Source: Hemerocallis citrina (taxonomy: Eukaryota > Streptophyta > Magnoliopsida > Asparagales > Asphodelaceae). Taken from it: 64,000 nt of DNA. Made by a program: the position numbers and the translations under genes. The DNA is taken from positions 110,417,073-110,481,072 of the forward strand of contig CM030363.1 of NCBI GenBank assembly GCA_017893485.1. Reading direction: 5' to 3'. Numbering within the stretch: the first letter of the stretch is position 1; every line of letters begins with the position of its first letter. This document shows positions 12,565 to 24,660 of the stretch, in pieces. A model generated the notes under the pieces. That model saw only the letters and a program-made list of their open reading frames with translations, was not told where the DNA came from and made no database searches.

Positions 12565-14140
12565 ACATAAGCTGACAATCTTCAACAAAGGCCTAGTATG
12601 GAAAACATAACATGAAAAAAAAAACTATCCAAAAGTGATCAGTTTGCTAGTAGCTCCCTCTCTAAGACCAGCATTCTCAGATTGCAGCAGTAGCTCGCTC
12701 TCTAAGACCACCATTCTCTGAAATTAAAAGATACTGAAATTAAAAGAAATAAACAGTCATGCTTCACTATTATTTCAAAGATACTGAAATTAAAAGAAAT
12801 AAACAGTCAGACATGCAGAAGCAGCACATGATCATATAATGCTCTACATAATTATAAACAAATAATAGACCACTTGATCAAATAAAGGTATAGTATGCTG
12901 CAAGTTTCTGTATATGCTGCAAGTTTCTTATATGCCGCAAGTTTCTTATACTAGTATGCTGTACGATTTGAGGATTTCCTTATATGCTGCAAGTTTCTGT
13001 ACATAAAGTTTCAATCTGATCAGAAGGAACCAAGAGATACATGTCCATTGTAATTTGTAAGCTCTTCATTCTTTCACATAGATTCAATCTGATCAGAAGG
13101 AACCAAGAGATAGAGATATATTAGTGGAGTTCATTATACTAATCCAAATGAATGCCTAAAAGTATAGTAGATTCATAAATAGTATCATGATATACTACTC
13201 TCTATACTCGTATATTCAGATAAAGCCGCTAAATGCCTAGACATATAAAGACCTTGTATCTTTACACAACAATCAGAAGAACCGTATTACCAAGTTTATG
13301 ACATTACCTTCAATAAACATAGTTAAAAATAATAAATGTTTGTAGGTGGGTTAGTGCACTGATAAACCTATTTATTGATGGGCAAAATGTCAGAAGTTGG
13401 AATCACGCTGGATAAAAAAAATTCAAATAAATATATATACAGGAGAAAGTATATGTACAAAGAGTATATGTACAAAAGGATTGGATTATTGTCAGATACA
13501 AATGTCTGATACAACATAGGCTTCAACATGAAACAACCTCCAAATGAAACAAGTCCAACATGAAACAACCTCCAAATGGAAGTGTTTGTGCACATCTTTG
13601 TCTACACAACTCTACTTCATTCAGAAATGCAACCTCTCTGGTCAGACAAACAATAACTTTATGTATTACTAGTTGTCATTTTTATAGCTGTAAGAATAGT
13701 TGTGCAGAGTGCAGTGAAGAATATATACTAAGCAGAACCCAATTTTCAATAACAAATCTTACACTGTCAGTTAAAGGTAAATATATATCCCAAACATAAA
13801 TGAAGCTACTATCGACCAAATGGTTCTAATAATTATATGATACAAAATTCAAAAGCAGTGACCATGGAAGAATAATTAAAGTTGTTCAGATTATTTTTTT
13901 CAATATATAAATTTAAAATGTATAAGTGTAACTAACAGACAAAGTTCTTGATAGCAAAGTATAAATACGGGCTTATTAGATGATTCAACCAGATGTGACA
14001 TTGTAATTCTCCATATAAACCGGAAATATTGGCATGCGACATAAGCAAGAGGAAATATTGGCATGCGACATTTAGATACAACAAAAAATGCAAGATCATT
14101 AAAAGAATTGAAGTAAATAAGATTTTAACACTTACAAGAA
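12565..14140. other. AT-rich spacer with many short direct duplications
   Basis: No coding sequence is supported. Several 20-40 bp segments occur twice at close range: ctctctaagaccagcattctc (about 12660 and 12700), gatactgaaattaaaagaaa (about 12730 and 12780), tgctgcaagtttct (several times, 12896-12995), caatctgatcagaaggaacc (about 13011 and 13085) and aacatgaaacaacctccaaa (about 13527 and 13558). Confidence 0.6.
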
Positions 14141-14659
14141 GAGACAATCCCGTCTAACGTGAACGTCTAACGAAGTCGTCATCGATGGAATCACGTTCGC
14201 CGGCTCCTTCATTCATCTGACTGGCTCCTGTAATGATTATTGCTTTGCTGTATAAGGCAAAAAAATATACATTATGTTTCCAAATCTGAAAAAAAAACTT
14301 TACTTAAAAAAATCAAGTTATGCACACACATACACAACCAGTAATAAGACAAACAAATTATCAAAAATATTCAGGATAGGCAACTAAATATAAACTAACC
14401 TGTATTGGTATGTAGACAAAGCAGCACGAGATTGAGAGGGTGTGGGCCCTAACCCCTTCCCACGCACACACGTCCATGGCATTCTTGGCCCCATTCCTGC
14501 ACCAACGCTTAATGCTGAAGTTTCACAATTTCAACGGATGCTGTGGGGGAGTTGGCAGCAGCCGTAGATGAGAGATTGGGGTATCTCATTCTAGCAATGC
14601 TCTGTAAAAAAAAGATCGTAAAAACAAGTAAGATGTCTTTCATTTTAAAGTCAAATTAC

Positions 14660-16848
14660 AAACCAAATAAGCCCAATTAAGATAGGACACAATTACTGAT
14701 ATCGATGCTGCCTTTGCTGACGCAAACACGCCTTGTGAGTTCATGTGGGTGGCGTCGAAGAAATCCAAATCCCCGTACGGATCCCAACCTCCATGCTCTA
14801 CATCTTGTATATCAGAGAACACAGAGAAATATCCAAACATTAATAAAGTATTTTATGAAAAATGACTTTAAAAAGTGATGCTTACCATTATCGCCCGACG
14901 CCTTGCGAAACTCGTACCTCCGGATGTGTGTAACACATCCTGTACCTGTCGACTCGCACGACCTCTTTCGGCCCTTTTCTACACAAATTGTAATTATCAT
15001 AAAGAAAATTAAAATGGTTAATTAAAATTAAATAAACAAAAATTTCTTGCATTGAGGTTTCTTGCATTGATGTTTGATTGTTTTCTCAGTTTTGTTATGC
15101 TATGTAGATTGATGGTTAATTAATTCTGTTACTAAAAGTTTTAAGGTTGATTTCATGTGAAGATGATCCATCTTCGTTCTAAGTTTAACACATCAATCTG
15201 TAGTTAGTATTGCACTCTTCGTAATTCCTTCTTTATTGCTTGCAACATGTGTAATTAGAGTTTCGCTATGGTTATGAAGCATGCATGTTTTTATATAATT
15301 GCTACTAAGTAAACTTTGTTTCTTTTGTTCAGTATAATGTACCATGATAAATATGCAGTGAACAAGCGTAATAGGGTGTCAAAATGTGAAGGAAGATAAC
15401 AGGGTGCTGCATTGTGAGACTAGATAAAAAAGCAACGATGACCATTAGTTATATTCTATACACCGTCACCTTTGTTGTTCATCAACGACAGAGCTTTCAT
15501 CCCAAAATCTTCTAAGCTACAACTTTGCTAAGGGTCATCTCTGTCAAATTAACAACTACCATATAACTTTACTGTCTTAACTCAAAGTCCAAAACATCTT
15601 GTTGACATTTTCAAAAAGATTAAGGTGTACTAACAAAGTGTTACAGAAGAACAGAAAAATACAAAGTGTTTGTAAAGGAAGTACTTTATGTTAACATAAC
15701 AACAAGCAGAAGACATTTATTAATTTGAGCATTGTTCGACAACCATACTCACATAAAAATTAAATAAAGAGAAATTAGAAAGCACAAAAATTAAAATTAC
15801 AATTAAATCTGCAGAAATTAAAATTAAAATTAAAATTAATCTTTATGATTACCTTTCCCTCCGGTGAACTCCAAAAATGACACAGGTATTCCCATTCTAA
15901 TTTTGTGACACCTTTTGGGACTACTCTTATATTTGCAACCATAGTGCGGTCCTCGTCGTAGTAACCTGCCTTCAGTTCACACTTATAGTCTCCCCACTTC
16001 TTAAGCATAGATTTGCTTACCCAATTAGAACAAGTACCGCCAGGTAATCAAATTTGGACTGTGTATGAACAAGAGTCAAAGTTAGTAACATTTTTTATAG
16101 GTTTGCTAGCAACATTTTTTATCAATTTTGCATGAAATAGTGCAAGATAAGGTCATATTAATCACACATAAGGTCATGTTAATCACATTAGCAATTGACC
16201 AAGCAAAAGTAACTTGGTTATCACAGATAAGGTCATGTTAATCAAAGACGACAAAAACCAATAGTTAAAACAAAAAAATGAATTATCCATAAAACTTAAT
16301 AGTTGATGTACATTTTTTCATTTGAATGAAGAACATATCTTTCTTTGATTTGGAACATATATTTTCTGATGTACTGGGAATTTGTTATTAGTAGGAACAT
16401 GATCTAAGCAATCCTTAATCCTTCAGTTGGCATTGGAAGCTGGCATTGGAAGCTGATAAAAAGAATTCAGTATGTAATGAAATTTACTTACTGGAGGATA
16501 GTGTATATATAATCCTCGTGCAATCTGTATCTATACTGGCATGCGACATTTAAATATTGCATATGTTCAGAAACATTTACTTTTAAATATTACCTTAAGA
16601 AGTTCAAGGGCTCTAGTCCGTGTTGCAGCTGGGATATTTGTCCATCGATCATCAGCAAGAGGTAGGTACTCTGAATTCCTAGCAATTACGCCTATGAACG
16701 ATGCGAAAGTTATAGCATGTTTACCCACGGGTTGGTGATCCTCGTTCACCTCCACGAGGATTCTTTGACCTTGAGGTTGCTTCCAAACATTGGCCATCTT
16801 CGTTGCTCCCCGATTTCTTTTAGGGGGCTGGGTGCTCCCCTCACCCAC
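14660..16848 (-). pseudogene. Transposase_24 (Ptta/En/Spm) protein, at least four exons
   Basis: The minus-strand exons encode, in order, KRNRGATKMANVW with HQPVGKHAITFASFIGVIAR (16848-16594, donor GTAATA); LKKWGDYKCELKAGYYDED with EWEYLCHFWSSPEGK (about 16058-15853, donor GTAATC); the family motif LHTSGGTSFARRR (about 14985-14885, donor GTAAGC); and DLDFFDATHMNSQGVF (about 14815-14670). These are hallmarks of the plant Ptta/En/Spm transposase family. The reading frame does not stay open through every junction I can see; the second exon needs a frame change near its start, so I call a probable pseudogene. The gene is distant from the 1111-3614 paralogue, and the two share only family-level motifs. 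Confidence 0.65.
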
Positions 16849-16899
16849 CTCATGTTCACTACCCCCTCGTTTGGAGGCTCTTCACGTGTAAGCTCCCTA

Positions 16900-18460
16900 T
16901 TCCTTCGCGGCATAATTCAAACTTGTTGACAAAAAAGACACATAAAAGGACATAACAGTTATACAATACAAATGAAACTGATAAGGAAATATCAGTATGT
17001 GAAATATCTGCAAGATTTCAAATTTTGAATTGCAGTATGTGTTGTGACTTGCTACATTCTTTTCTAAATGAAGATGATACTTTTCAGGAAATATCAAGCC
17101 AAATAAATTTCAATAATAAATAAAACATGGTTCACCCTCCAAGGAATTAAATAAAATGGCTACATTATAAAATTTCTTTGACACCATCCCGATACTCCTT
17201 GGATAATCGTGACTTACTCATCCAACTTTTATCCATTTCAATAATATCACTCAATCTGGAAATAAAATTTCACTCATTAAATTTTTATTTTCTTATCTCA
17301 TAAAAGTGTGTACCTCACTGGATAAGTCAATTGAAAAAACTTCCATCATAAAATAATTAGAAATTAAATTTTTAAGAACTTAAACCAGACATGTGATTCA
17401 ATCTAGATAAATCTTAAAAATGTGTATCACGCGAAAGTGGTTTATCATGACAAACTTTCAACTATGTAGTATGAGCATGCTAATCAAGAACTAATTTTTT
17501 CATCAAACTGATGTGGTTTCTTAATTCACTGGATTATTTAAAAAATTCATCTCCAAATCAAGAAGGTAATGAAAAAAAAACATCCTTTTTCTAAACGAGG
17601 ATGGAATAATCTTGATGCATTTAGGACACATTAAGTTAGATGCAAAATTGGAAGCAGATAGATTTTATAATATTGTTAGTAATTACTCAAGAGAATATAG
17701 GGTAACTACGCAACATGGTCTCAAATAACTGATGTCATTCATGTGTAAATTCAATTACTTTAGCTATTAGGAATTAAATAGTAAACTCAGAATTCTAGTT
17801 TGGCAATCAAAAGTTTAATTGACGAAACTCTTCAGCTGACTGGAACAACATACTTAGGGTTCTAGTTTAGCAATCCAAAGTTCAATTCACCAATTCCACG
17901 ACCACCTATCTGAGAGTGGATTAATGGAACTACGCTGTGACTCAAATTGGGATGGAGTTGAGTCTATGATCAGTTCGATCAAAATTTAAAGATGCTAAGA
18001 TTAAAACGGCTAGCGTGAACTATTAAGGACAATAAAAGAATGTAATCATGTGAAAAGCTTTAAAGGAGATATATTGCACACTTCTGATGAGGAAAGATCT
18101 CAATGACAGCACCGCTTAAATTCCCCCTCCAAAGTTGAGAAACAGAAAAGGGCAAAAAGTATAGTATTAGTCTAAATTTACAAGAGATTAATTGTTGCTC
18201 TTAAATTACATATAAATATACTTAATCAAGAAAGGTACCTCATAAAAGCATAAGAAATTGCATCCTTCCATAAGTTTCAGTTAAAAGAGAGCATACATGT
18301 CGAAAGAAAGCATATACATAAAGCGACAAGGAATCCAAGTATAATTGCCTGCAGCTAAGATATTTGTACAGACCATTAATATTGAAAAATATACTAAGAT
18401 GAAGAAACCCTACATCAAAAACTCCAACTAAACGATCAGAAACTCCGATTATGCATTAAT
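16900..18460. other. AT-rich sequence without recognisable genes
   Basis: No open frame longer than about 65 codons with any recognisable motif lies here. By position it is the first intron and upstream part of the second CACTA unit. Confidence 0.5.
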
Positions 18461-18501
18461 CTTTGGTTTATATTAATAAAGAGGGTTCATAGAATATGTA
18501 C

Positions 18502-18960
18502 CTAGGGTTTATGAAGAGAGAGATTAAGGATGACGACGACAGGGCGAAGTAAACGACAGCGCCAAGTGCGATTGCAAACTGCAGCGGTGAGCAAACTACG
18601 GTTACTGAGAGATTGAATGGGTGCAAAATCGAAGAGGGAAGGCGAAGATAAAATTGGATTTCGGAGAGATTGAGGGCGACGAGGGAAAGAGGGATCAAAT
18701 GGAGGGTTTCGAAGAGATTGAGGGCGACGAGGGCGACGAGGGAAAGAAGGAAATAGCTAGGGTTTTGGGGGGATTCGGCGCGAAGGGCGAAAAGGGGGAA
18801 GCGAAAGAGAAGTGGGGAAAAGGGGGGAAGCGAAAGAGAAGTGGGGAAAAGGGGGGAAGCAAAAGAGAAGGCGCGAAGAGCGAAATAGAGAAAGGGAAGT
18901 GGGGAAAATGGGTGAGCCATAAAAAATGGCCACAAAGCCCGACGTTTTTAAAAAAACGCC
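18502..18960 (-). promoter_or_regulatory. GC-rich first exon / promoter region of the second CACTA element
   Basis: On the minus strand the block is CT-rich with repeated ttcccctttt and cttcgccct motifs, ending in AAACCCTAG with a GTACAT donor at 18502. The plus-strand frame across it is a low-complexity GEGDEGK/KGGKRKRSG reading and the minus-strand frame is F/P-rich; both are composition artefacts. The match in position and exon-end sequence to the CACTA exon at 12016-12318 supports a shared gene plan. Confidence 0.45.
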
Positions 18961-19040
18961 GGGGAATTTGGGCTAACCCGCTGGCGGTGTTCCCAAATGC
19001 CGGCCTATATACGCCCTTAATTCCCATATCTTTAGTAGTG

Positions 19041-19749
19041 AGGAGAGCCGCTTTGGGTGAGTTTCAAATCCGGATCTCCCACATATTTGGGGAGGACATG
19101 CCACATGCGCTTCATTGAGGTTCTCTTCGAGGATTTGACTGAAAGATACTAACATCTCCCCATTTATGATTAGTGGATTACACAATTTGTATTTGCTTGA
19201 TGTACATCAATCTTACATATCCACATGAGTATTTTTTGTTTTGTTGCTCTCTTTCTTGTTTGTAAGCAATTCCATGAGATATTCACTTATATCTGGCATC
19301 ACTTTATTGCTACAAGAAACCTGACTCCAAAAACCTACCCGATAATCATTTGCCTTCCGTTTTGGAATTACTTCAACTCGAACTTTGTGAATCAAAACCT
19401 AGTCTAAATTTTTAAAACTACAGAACTACAACTAACACTAGACCATACAACTTAACTTTTGGCTTCTGAAGGCCTTCCACACACACACACACACAAAATG
19501 TTTGACCAAACATCTCATGACACGAGCTGAAGTGCCATTAAAGACCTTCACAAAGACCTGCGTTTTCCTGGGCATTCTCTTAAGCTTAAAAGAAAATGAT
19601 AGTAACTGAATTTTAGAAAGCTGATATAACCTCAATGCCATCACATTATACCAATCCCTAAAATTCAGTTAATGATTCTAATGATTCAACATCCAGTAGA
19701 CTAAAACCTCACTTGATGAACCCTAATTAAACACAACAGCATCAAATTA
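19041..19749. other. Spacer with an AC microsatellite
   Basis: No coding signal is supported. An (AC)n run lies at about 19480-19495. If the fragment at 19750-20110 is a host gene, this could be its following intron. Confidence 0.4.
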
Positions 19750-20110
19750 TCAAGAAATCCACAAGAACACTGACAATCGGGACGATCCCTCGCTGCTAGG
19801 CCCATTCACAACACCTTTATGGATATTACTCTCTCCCGAATCTCCATAACTCCCACCTCTAAAATCGACATTCGAAGCCTGAGCTCTAACAACTTCGTTC
19901 GCTAATTTCCACCTCGATGAAATCCTCACAACTCGCATGCAATCAAGTAAACTCGATTTCAGCTCTAAATGGAACGAAATTCAAGAAAATGTCATTTAAT
20001 AACTTACAGGCGAATCGAGGGTTGTGGAAGCTGGCATTGAGATTGGGCACAGAACCGGAGGAAGCGAGAGATGGAATTCTTCCGAAATTGAGAAGATTGG
20101 AGGATTGCAT
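19750..20110 (-). pseudogene. Two-exon 5' fragment of a possible host gene with a transit-peptide-like N-terminus
   Basis: A minus-strand ATG at 20110 opens an exon (20110-20008) reading MQSSNLLNFGRIPSLASSG, serine-rich and poor in acidic residues like plastid transit peptides. It ends at a GTAAGT donor. The next exon begins at 19931 after a GAG acceptor, and its phase fits the first exon; it continues with VRISSRWKLANEVV to a stop at 19750. I do not recognise the product. No further exon could be joined, so this may be the 5' end of a longer gene, a gene fragment carried by a transposon, or chance. A hairpin-rich TIR element starts only 19 bp upstream of the ATG. The coding evidence is composition and splice-phase consistency only. 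Confidence 0.4.
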
Positions 20111-20128
20111 CTTTGAAATTCGTGCTCA

Positions 20129-20881
20129 AAGCATCCCCAGTCGTTTTTCTCATTTGTTATAATATGACAGCTACAGTAATAGCAAATACGATCGTTCGCT
20201 GCAGTCGTCGTTTGCTATATTTTTTCTATTTTTTAGAGAGACGGGTATCATACCCCGTCCGATCGTTTCAAATAAATAAAAAAAAGTTAATTACTATTAA
20301 CTATTAAACTATATTAATTAACTAAAATAAATAATAAAATAATAACTAAATCTAATCCATTAATACCTAACTACTCCTAATCAGCATAATACCCAAGTAA
20401 ATCTAACTAAACCTACCCAATTAAAGCCAATAAGCATTTAATGCTCCACTGTGGATGTAATCCTTGGACGGGGTATGATACCCCGGCCGGGGTATCATTC
20501 CCCGTCTGAGGACTTTTAAAAAAAAAAAATATTTTTTAAAGGGGAGAGACGGGGTGCCATCCCCCGTCCGGGGTATCATTCCCCGTCCGGGGTATCATTC
20601 CCCGTCCGACCATTTAAAAAAAATAAAATAAAATAAAATTATTGAGACGGTATATGTTGTTCCGTCCGAATCGATTAAATAATTATTAAATCAGAGAGAC
20701 GGGAAATCATACTCCGTCTTTTATAATTTGAGAAAGCACATTTCGTTTCTCATATTTGAGAAATGAGAATAGAACGTTTGCTAAAAAATGGATAAATGAG
20801 AAACGACTGCAGAGGTCGTTTGCTAGTTCGTTTGCTATAATATGGCAAAATGGCATATATAGCAAACGACTGTGGATGCTC
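20129..20881. mobile_element. Non-autonomous TIR element with GACGG...CCGTC hairpin array
   Basis: The left end (aagcatccccagtcgttt) and the reverse complement of the right end (gagcatccacagtcgttt) match over about 16 of 18 bases. The flanking trinucleotides tca and tta differ by one base from a TTA-like 3-bp duplication, suggesting but not proving a PIF/Harbinger relationship. Inside are at least five short hairpins whose arms carry GACGG(GG) and CCGTC, with loops such as tatcat (20238-20266, 20466-20512, 20546-20610, 20643-20668, 20696-20722). No coding capacity. Confidence 0.6.
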
Positions 20882-21157
20882 TTACAGAATTTGGATCATC
20901 TCCTTTCTCCGGTGAAACCCTAACCCTATAAATTTTGTTGAATTAGAGCATCTGTAGTCGCTGAAGTGAAAAATATGCATATATGGATAAATAGAAATAG
21001 GAATCGAAATTTTGCTGCAGTCGTTGGAAGCTATTTTTGAAGCGACGGCATATGAAGTGCTGTCGGAGGAATAAAAAACAAAAAAAATTAAAGCAGAAGC
21101 GAGGGACGGCACTCAAAGTACCGTCCGACACATATGAAAAAATTCGTCCTCGGAATG

Positions 21158-21753
21158 TGTTACCGCTGATTTCGGTGTCGGGGGTAAACAGATAGAATTT
21201 GTGAGCTCGAGAAAAACCTGAACAGTTGACCCAAGCCTTCTTGCTCCTGCCACAACCTGCAAGGAAGTGCGAAACACCGGGGTTGATTCCGGCGACGCAC
21301 CCTCCGACGCTCTTGTCAGTAATCAGAAGGGATTAAAGAAAGAGCTTAAAGTGGTGAAAAAGTGATTAACCTGGTCACAGTGGCAGAGGGGAGGTATTTA
21401 TAGTCGCCAGGGGAGTGATTAGAGGCCTGGTTTCCAGTGTAACTGCTAGGAGAAAAATCCTCACAGTTTGTTTAGGAAACTAACCCCTTGATTCCCGGTG
21501 AGAGCAAATCAGGCCCGTTGACTTGGTCAAATTAGTGGCCCTGATTTGTCTCTTGCTGGTCTGGGCTCGCCTCGGGTCGGGACCCGTGCCCAATCGGTGT
21601 GGATCTGCTCGTGGGTTATTGGGTCTCGTGCGAAGGAGATCCAGTACCCCCTTTGGATCTACCTTGTATGTGAAATTACCATTTTGCCCCCGAGTTTCAA
21701 GATTCGCGCCCAATCTGGACGGTTCCGATCTAACCCCATTTTTAGCCATATCA
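21158..21753 (-). repeat. 3' LTR (in the element's sense) of the Tat Gypsy element
   Basis: 596 bp, starting tgttaccgctg and ending gccatatca. It matches the LTR at 36738-37332 except for one substitution (a at 21252, g in the other) and one extra c (21179). Open frames crossing it are shadows. Confidence 0.95.
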
Positions 21754-21754
21754 C

Positions 21755-21769
21755 GAGCCCCCCACTCCT
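21755..21769 (-). other. Polypurine tract
   Basis: Minus strand reads aggagtggggggctc immediately before the 3' LTR. This is the expected site and composition for the plus-strand DNA primer of an LTR retrotransposon and independently sets the element's orientation. Confidence 0.85.
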
Positions 21770-22239
21770 AAAGACTGAGCGTGATCAGCCTTTGAGGAGT
21801 AGTTTAACTGTTTCAGTGGCTGGTGGAGTTGTATCGGAGTCCGAGTGGAGGATTTTGAATCTTGAAGGGGGTAGTGAAGTAATTTTCGATGCTATGTGCT
21901 GTTCTCTAGCCATATCGAGTATTTGACGGCTTTTATTTATTTTTTCGGACTATTTATTTAATTTTGCGATGTGTTTGCTAGTCGTTAGGGGGCCTTAACA
22001 GTACTTTCTAGGCAATAATTGTTCGTTCGGGGGCTCGAAAATATACCCCCGAATTTTTAATTATTTTCCAGAATTTTTAGTTAATTTCCCCGAATTTTTA
22101 GCGATTTTTTCGCAATTTTTAAATAAATAAGACGATTTAAATAAATAAAAAATGATTTTAAATACCGATTTATGACGTGGCTCGAACCGGGCCGTTGATC
22201 ATATACGGGCGCGAATTTTTGAGAGATCCAGCGGTTGTG

Positions 22240-23013
22240 GTAGCTCGGTGTCTTTTTTCTCCGTTTGCGAGCTCGGAAAGGCACTTGCTCGGATGCCGAC
22301 CGAAGACAGGGGGTCTCGGCAAGTCGAGCGACGTGGCGCAATCTGAGCCATTGGATGACGACGCGCATCTCAAGACGGGCACATTTCTCAAGAAAACACT
22401 ATCTTGTCGCCTAGTGTCCTCGACAAGATCTGGGCCGTCTGATTGAGATCAGGCGCGAAAGTTGAGGAGAAAGTGAGTTTTCTCCGTTTGCGAGCTCGGA
22501 AAGGCACTTGCTCGGACGCCGACCGAAGACAGGGGGTCTCGGCAAGTCGAGCAACGTGGCGCAATCTGAGCCATTGGATGGCGACGCACATCTCAAGACG
22601 GGCACATTTCTCAAGAAAACACTATCTTGTCGCCTAGTGTCCTCGGCAAGATCTGGGCCGTCTGATCGAGATCAGGCACGAAAGTTGAGGAGAAAGTGAG
22701 TTTTCTCCATTTGCGAGCTCGGAAAGGCACTTGCTCGGATGCCGACCGAAGACAGGGGGTCTCGGCAAATCGAGCGACGTGGCGCAATCTGAGCCATTGG
22801 ATGACGACGCGCATCTCAAGACGGGCACATTTCTCAAGAAAACACTATCTTGTCGTTTAGTGTCCTCGGCAAGATCTGGGCCGTCTGATCGAGATCATAC
22901 GCGAAAGTTGCGGAGAAAGTGAGTTTTCTCCGTTTGCGAGCTCGGGAAGGCACTTGCTCGGCAGCCGACCGAAGACAGGGGGTCTCGGCAAGTCGAGCGA
23001 CGTGGCGCAATCT
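22240..23013. repeat. 223-bp tandem repeat, about 3.4 copies
   Basis: The marker gagctcgg recurs at 22269, 22492, 22715 and 22938, an exact 223-bp period. Units are highly alike. Each contains a core around aagaaaacactatcttgtcg followed by gatctgggccgtctgatcga, with two small inverted repeats (acacta/tagtgt and atcttg/caagat). Open frames of about 67 codons on both strands repeat with the unit and are not genes. The block lies in the non-coding 3' region of the Gypsy element. Confidence 0.9.
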
Positions 23014-23259
23014 GTCTCGAGACGATCCTGTTCCCAAGGGCATTAATGGTGCTCCGGGGTTTGCGCAGCGTTCTCTTTCCCCAGGTCATTAAGGATAACT
23101 CCTTCAATTAATGCGTGGCATTTCAACTTCCGAGGGTCATAATGGCCAGACCTTGGAGGAGAGCTTATAAGTACTCCACTCCCTTTGTCATTTCAATCGC
23201 AACAATGTAGAGTTTCAAACCTCGGAGGTATTGGCCTTGGGTAACTTATCTTTCGAGGT

Positions 23260-24200
23260 CCGAAGGGGTTGTTGCTCTTTTGCCTTTTTCTTCTCCCATT
23301 CCAGATGACCCCGAAGTGGATGTCAGGAGCGGGGGGGAACGAGGCAGTAGTGGTGACGACCATAGTCCGGACCCGAAGGATGAGTTACTTCGGAAGGACG
23401 GGTGGTCGCCCTGTTGCCTTGTTCTTCTCCCGTTCCTCACGGCTCGAATGGGGACGTCAGGAGCGGGAGAGAATAAGGCAGAAGTGGTGACGACCGTAGT
23501 CTGAACCGAGGGTCGAGTCACTTCGGAAGAACGGGTGGTCGTTCTTCCACCAAGATCTTCTGCCGACTCTGGTTGCTCCAACGTGGGTGTTAGGGTCGGG
23601 GGAGATCATGGTGGAAGAGGTGATGATCCATGTCCGAAGCCGAGGGGTGAGCTACATCGGAAGGACGGGTGGTCACCCTTCCACCATGATCATCACCCGA
23701 TTTTGACCGGCCCGATTCGGGTGTCAAGATCGGGGGTGATCTTGGTAGAAGGGGTGATGACCGGAGTCCGGATTTGTGGGACGAGCCTCGGTTGGATGGG
23801 TGGTCGTTCTCCTACCGTGATCTTCTCCCGATTCTGACGGCCTCGGCGTGGGTGTTAGAATCGGAGGGTCACGGTAGGAGAAGTGATGACCCAAGTCTGG
23901 TCCGAGGGGAGGGTTTGCTTCGGGACGACTGGTGGTTGTTCTCCCGCCCAAATCTTCTCCTGACTCTGAAGGCCAGGGTGGAGGTGTCAGGGTCAAGGGA
24001 GGTTTGGGCCGAAGGATAGATCACCGAGGTCCGGAGCCGAGGGACGACCTGTCTCGGTAGGACGGGTGGTCGTTCTTCCACCATGATCTTCACCCGATTC
24101 TGAGGGCCCCCATCGTGGGTGTCAGGGTCGGGGAAGATCATGGTAGAAGAGGTGATGACCCTAGTCCGGAACTGAGGGACTGCAGCAACTTCGGAATGAT
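23260..24200. repeat. About 132-bp imperfect tandem repeat, about 7 copies, each unit palindromic
   Basis: The marker acgggtggtcg or variants recurs near 23398, 23531, 23665, 23796, 23925, 24062 and about 24196, a spacing of 129-137 bp. Each unit contains ccaccatgatcttc...cccgattctga and then its inverted counterpart tcagg.tcggggaagatcatggt, so every unit can fold into a long hairpin. Copies are clearly diverged, unlike the 110-bp array. Frames on both strands are repeat artefacts. Confidence 0.85.
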
Positions 24201-24439
24201 GGGCCTCTTCCCATCTCTGTCTTCCTTCCGGGCCGACGGCTTCCGATGGTTGTCGGTCCGAAGGGGTTAGAGATGGGGGGTGTGCCGATCTGTTTCTGAC
24301 TGGGCCCCGTGGGTTGGTGGAATGCCGACCGAGACATGGAGCCTGGGGGGCATGCCGAAGGCGGTGCCTTAAAACTTTGAATTGAAATTTTTTCTGGTTT
24401 CTTCAGACAGAGGTGGGGTATAGAGGAAGTGTAGACCAT

Positions 24440-24660
24440 CTGGGCGACTTGATGCAATTTGTACCGTTGGATGGCGTCGTGCATCTCGAGACGGGCACAT
24501 TTCTCGAGAAAACACTATCTTGTCGTCTAGTGTTCTCAGCGAGATCTGGGCCGTCTGATTGAGATTTTACGCGAAGTTTGAGGGGAAAGGGAGCTTTCTC
24601 CGTTTGCCAGCTCGGATAGGTACTTTCTCGGTAGCCGACCGGTCTCTTTGCTGGCGCAGT
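24440..24660. repeat. Single diverged copy of the 223-bp unit upstream of the antisense locus
   Basis: This block matches the 22240-23013 unit over most of its length, including the core near 24505 and the gagatctgggccgtctgat segment. It sits about 150 bp upstream of the TATA-like motif of the plus-strand locus. Confidence 0.75.

Larger units (their letters stand above)
14150..19040 (-). mobile_element. Second CACTA-type element (Transposase_24 gene only), 5' end at 19040
   Basis: The right edge reads tatctttagtagtg, so the minus strand starts CACTACTAAAGATA, a CACTA-type terminus. Within 100 bp are GC-rich subterminal motifs in both orientations (cgccgg, cgtcgg, gctggcggtg). A CT/GC-rich first exon follows leftward and ends in AAACCCTAG with a GTACAT donor at 18502. 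Only a Transposase_24-type gene is seen (about 16848-14670), with no TNP2 domain, so this is probably non-autonomous or truncated. The left terminus is not identified and the start given is approximate. Confidence 0.55.

Noticed and set aside
12565..19040. A complete second CACTA element bounded exactly by 12565 and 19040
   Set aside because: No CACTA-type left terminus is visible at 12565, where the sequence after the first element's end is acataagctg; only the right end at 19040 is supported.
18468..19118. Long F/P-rich and GEGDEGK-rich frames
   Set aside because: Low-complexity readings of a CT/GC-rich CACTA leader exon on opposite strands, with no domain.
22081..23107. Repeated ~65-90-codon frames on both strands
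   Set aside because: They repeat with the 223-bp unit, start at non-selected codons and have no recognisable motif.
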